From assembly GCA_016792845.1 (NCBI GenBank), contig JAEUKH010000022.1, forward strand, positions 186,001-250,000: a DNA stretch of 64,000 nt, in the 5' to 3' direction. The notes under the pieces are model-generated. The model was not told the origin of the DNA. It worked only from the letters and a program-made list of their open reading frames with translations, and made no database searches. Origin of the DNA: Myxococcales bacterium (lineage in GTDB: Bacteria > Myxococcota_A > Polyangia > Polyangiales > Ga0077539). The position numbers and the translations under genes were made by a program. Below, one piece after another: positions 63,748-64,000 of this stretch. Positions within the stretch are counted from its first letter, which is position 1, and each line of letters starts with the position of its first letter.

Positions 63748-64000
63748 ATGACCACGTCGTCGCAGATTCGAGGCAGGTTGATTGATGTCTTACGGCGCGA
63801 CCTCGTGGGCGACGAAACGTACGATCCGGCCGCCGTCGAGGCGCTCGACTATGCGCCCTCGCGTTGGTACCTGACGGGCTTTCTCGCGCCTGCGAGCGGC
63901 GCGCGCGAGCTCCGCGAAGACCCCGAGTCGAGCGACACAGACCTCGATGATGGCGCAGCCGAGAGTGACGATGTGACCGAAGCAACAGGCGGCGAGACGC
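63748..64000 (+). CDS. drmA: DISARM drmA-like gene, 5' end only
   Basis: The first 84 codons from ATG 63748, cut by the right edge. The peptide opens with a helical stretch (IRGRLIDVLRRDLVGDETYDP), then APSRWYLTGFLAP, then an acidic, low-complexity loop (DPESSDTDLDDGAAES). Start, order and the PSxWYLTGFLxP phrase match the opening of DISARM helicase DrmA as I remember it. The helicase motifs lie beyond the window, so the call is tentative. Confidence 0.55.
   Translation, partial: MTTSSQIRGRLIDVLRRDLVGDETYDPAAVEALDYAPSRWYLTGFLAPASGARELREDPESSDTDLDDGAAESDDVTEATGGET

Overview
The window is high-GC DNA (roughly 70% by eye) with the gene style of a myxobacterium (Myxococcota, probably Polyangia). 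The clues are two myxobacterial-type Ser/Thr kinases, an AgmX/PglI-type protein, a PilZ protein, several Cys-rich or Asp/Ala-rich lipoproteins, and modular NCGxCG lipoproteins. The phylum is an inference from gene style; no rRNA or tRNA gene was found.

Layout. 1-8.2 kb: a kinase cut by the left edge, a Cys-rich lipoprotein, an orphan sensor histidine kinase, an RlmI-type 23S rRNA methyltransferase, a lipoprotein, mtnA overlapping a parvulin-like foldase gene, and a secreted TonB-like protein. 8.4-24.5 kb: a complete type I-E CRISPR-Cas locus in the order cas3-cas8e-cas11-cas7-cas5-cas6e-cas1-cas2, then an 814 bp stretch with no convincing gene, an unrecognised 226-residue ORF, a short leader and an array of 91 repeats and 90 spacers. 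A fragment of a different cas3 lies directly before the intact one. 24.6-28.2 kb: an mrfA/mrfB (yprA/yprB) DNA-repair pair on the opposite strand. 28.3-33.4 kb: two related large Cys-rich lipoproteins. 33.4-37.2 kb: NAD kinase, Nudix hydrolase, argC and rpsI/rplM. 37.3-44.3 kb: a PEGA protein, a Ser/Thr kinase, an AgmX-like protein, a phosphoesterase and a CNNM/CorC-type protein. 44.6-57.9 kb: recN, an M23 peptidase, an ArnT-like membrane protein, PilZ, lipoproteins, and an acyltransferase gene overlapping a GpsA-like gene whose active site looks degraded. 58-63.4 kb: a dienelactone hydrolase, a sigma factor with an HTH/WD40-like partner, an RlaP-like nucleotidyltransferase and small secreted proteins. 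The last 253 bases begin a gene that looks like DISARM drmA, so a second phage-defence system probably starts at the right edge.

How it fits together. The cas genes are packed with 1-4 base overlaps or short gaps and read toward the array, so the whole system should be expressed in one direction. The array looks long-lived. It has 33-nt spacers throughout, a decayed last repeat, three pairs of identical non-adjacent spacers, one spacer that is a 10-bp hairpin and one spacer that appears to have been taken from another organism's type I-E CRISPR array. The first base after the 28-nt repeat is G or C in 85 of 90 units, which suggests a PAM-derived base. The rest of the window is mostly housekeeping and cell-envelope genes, with little sign of mobile elements.
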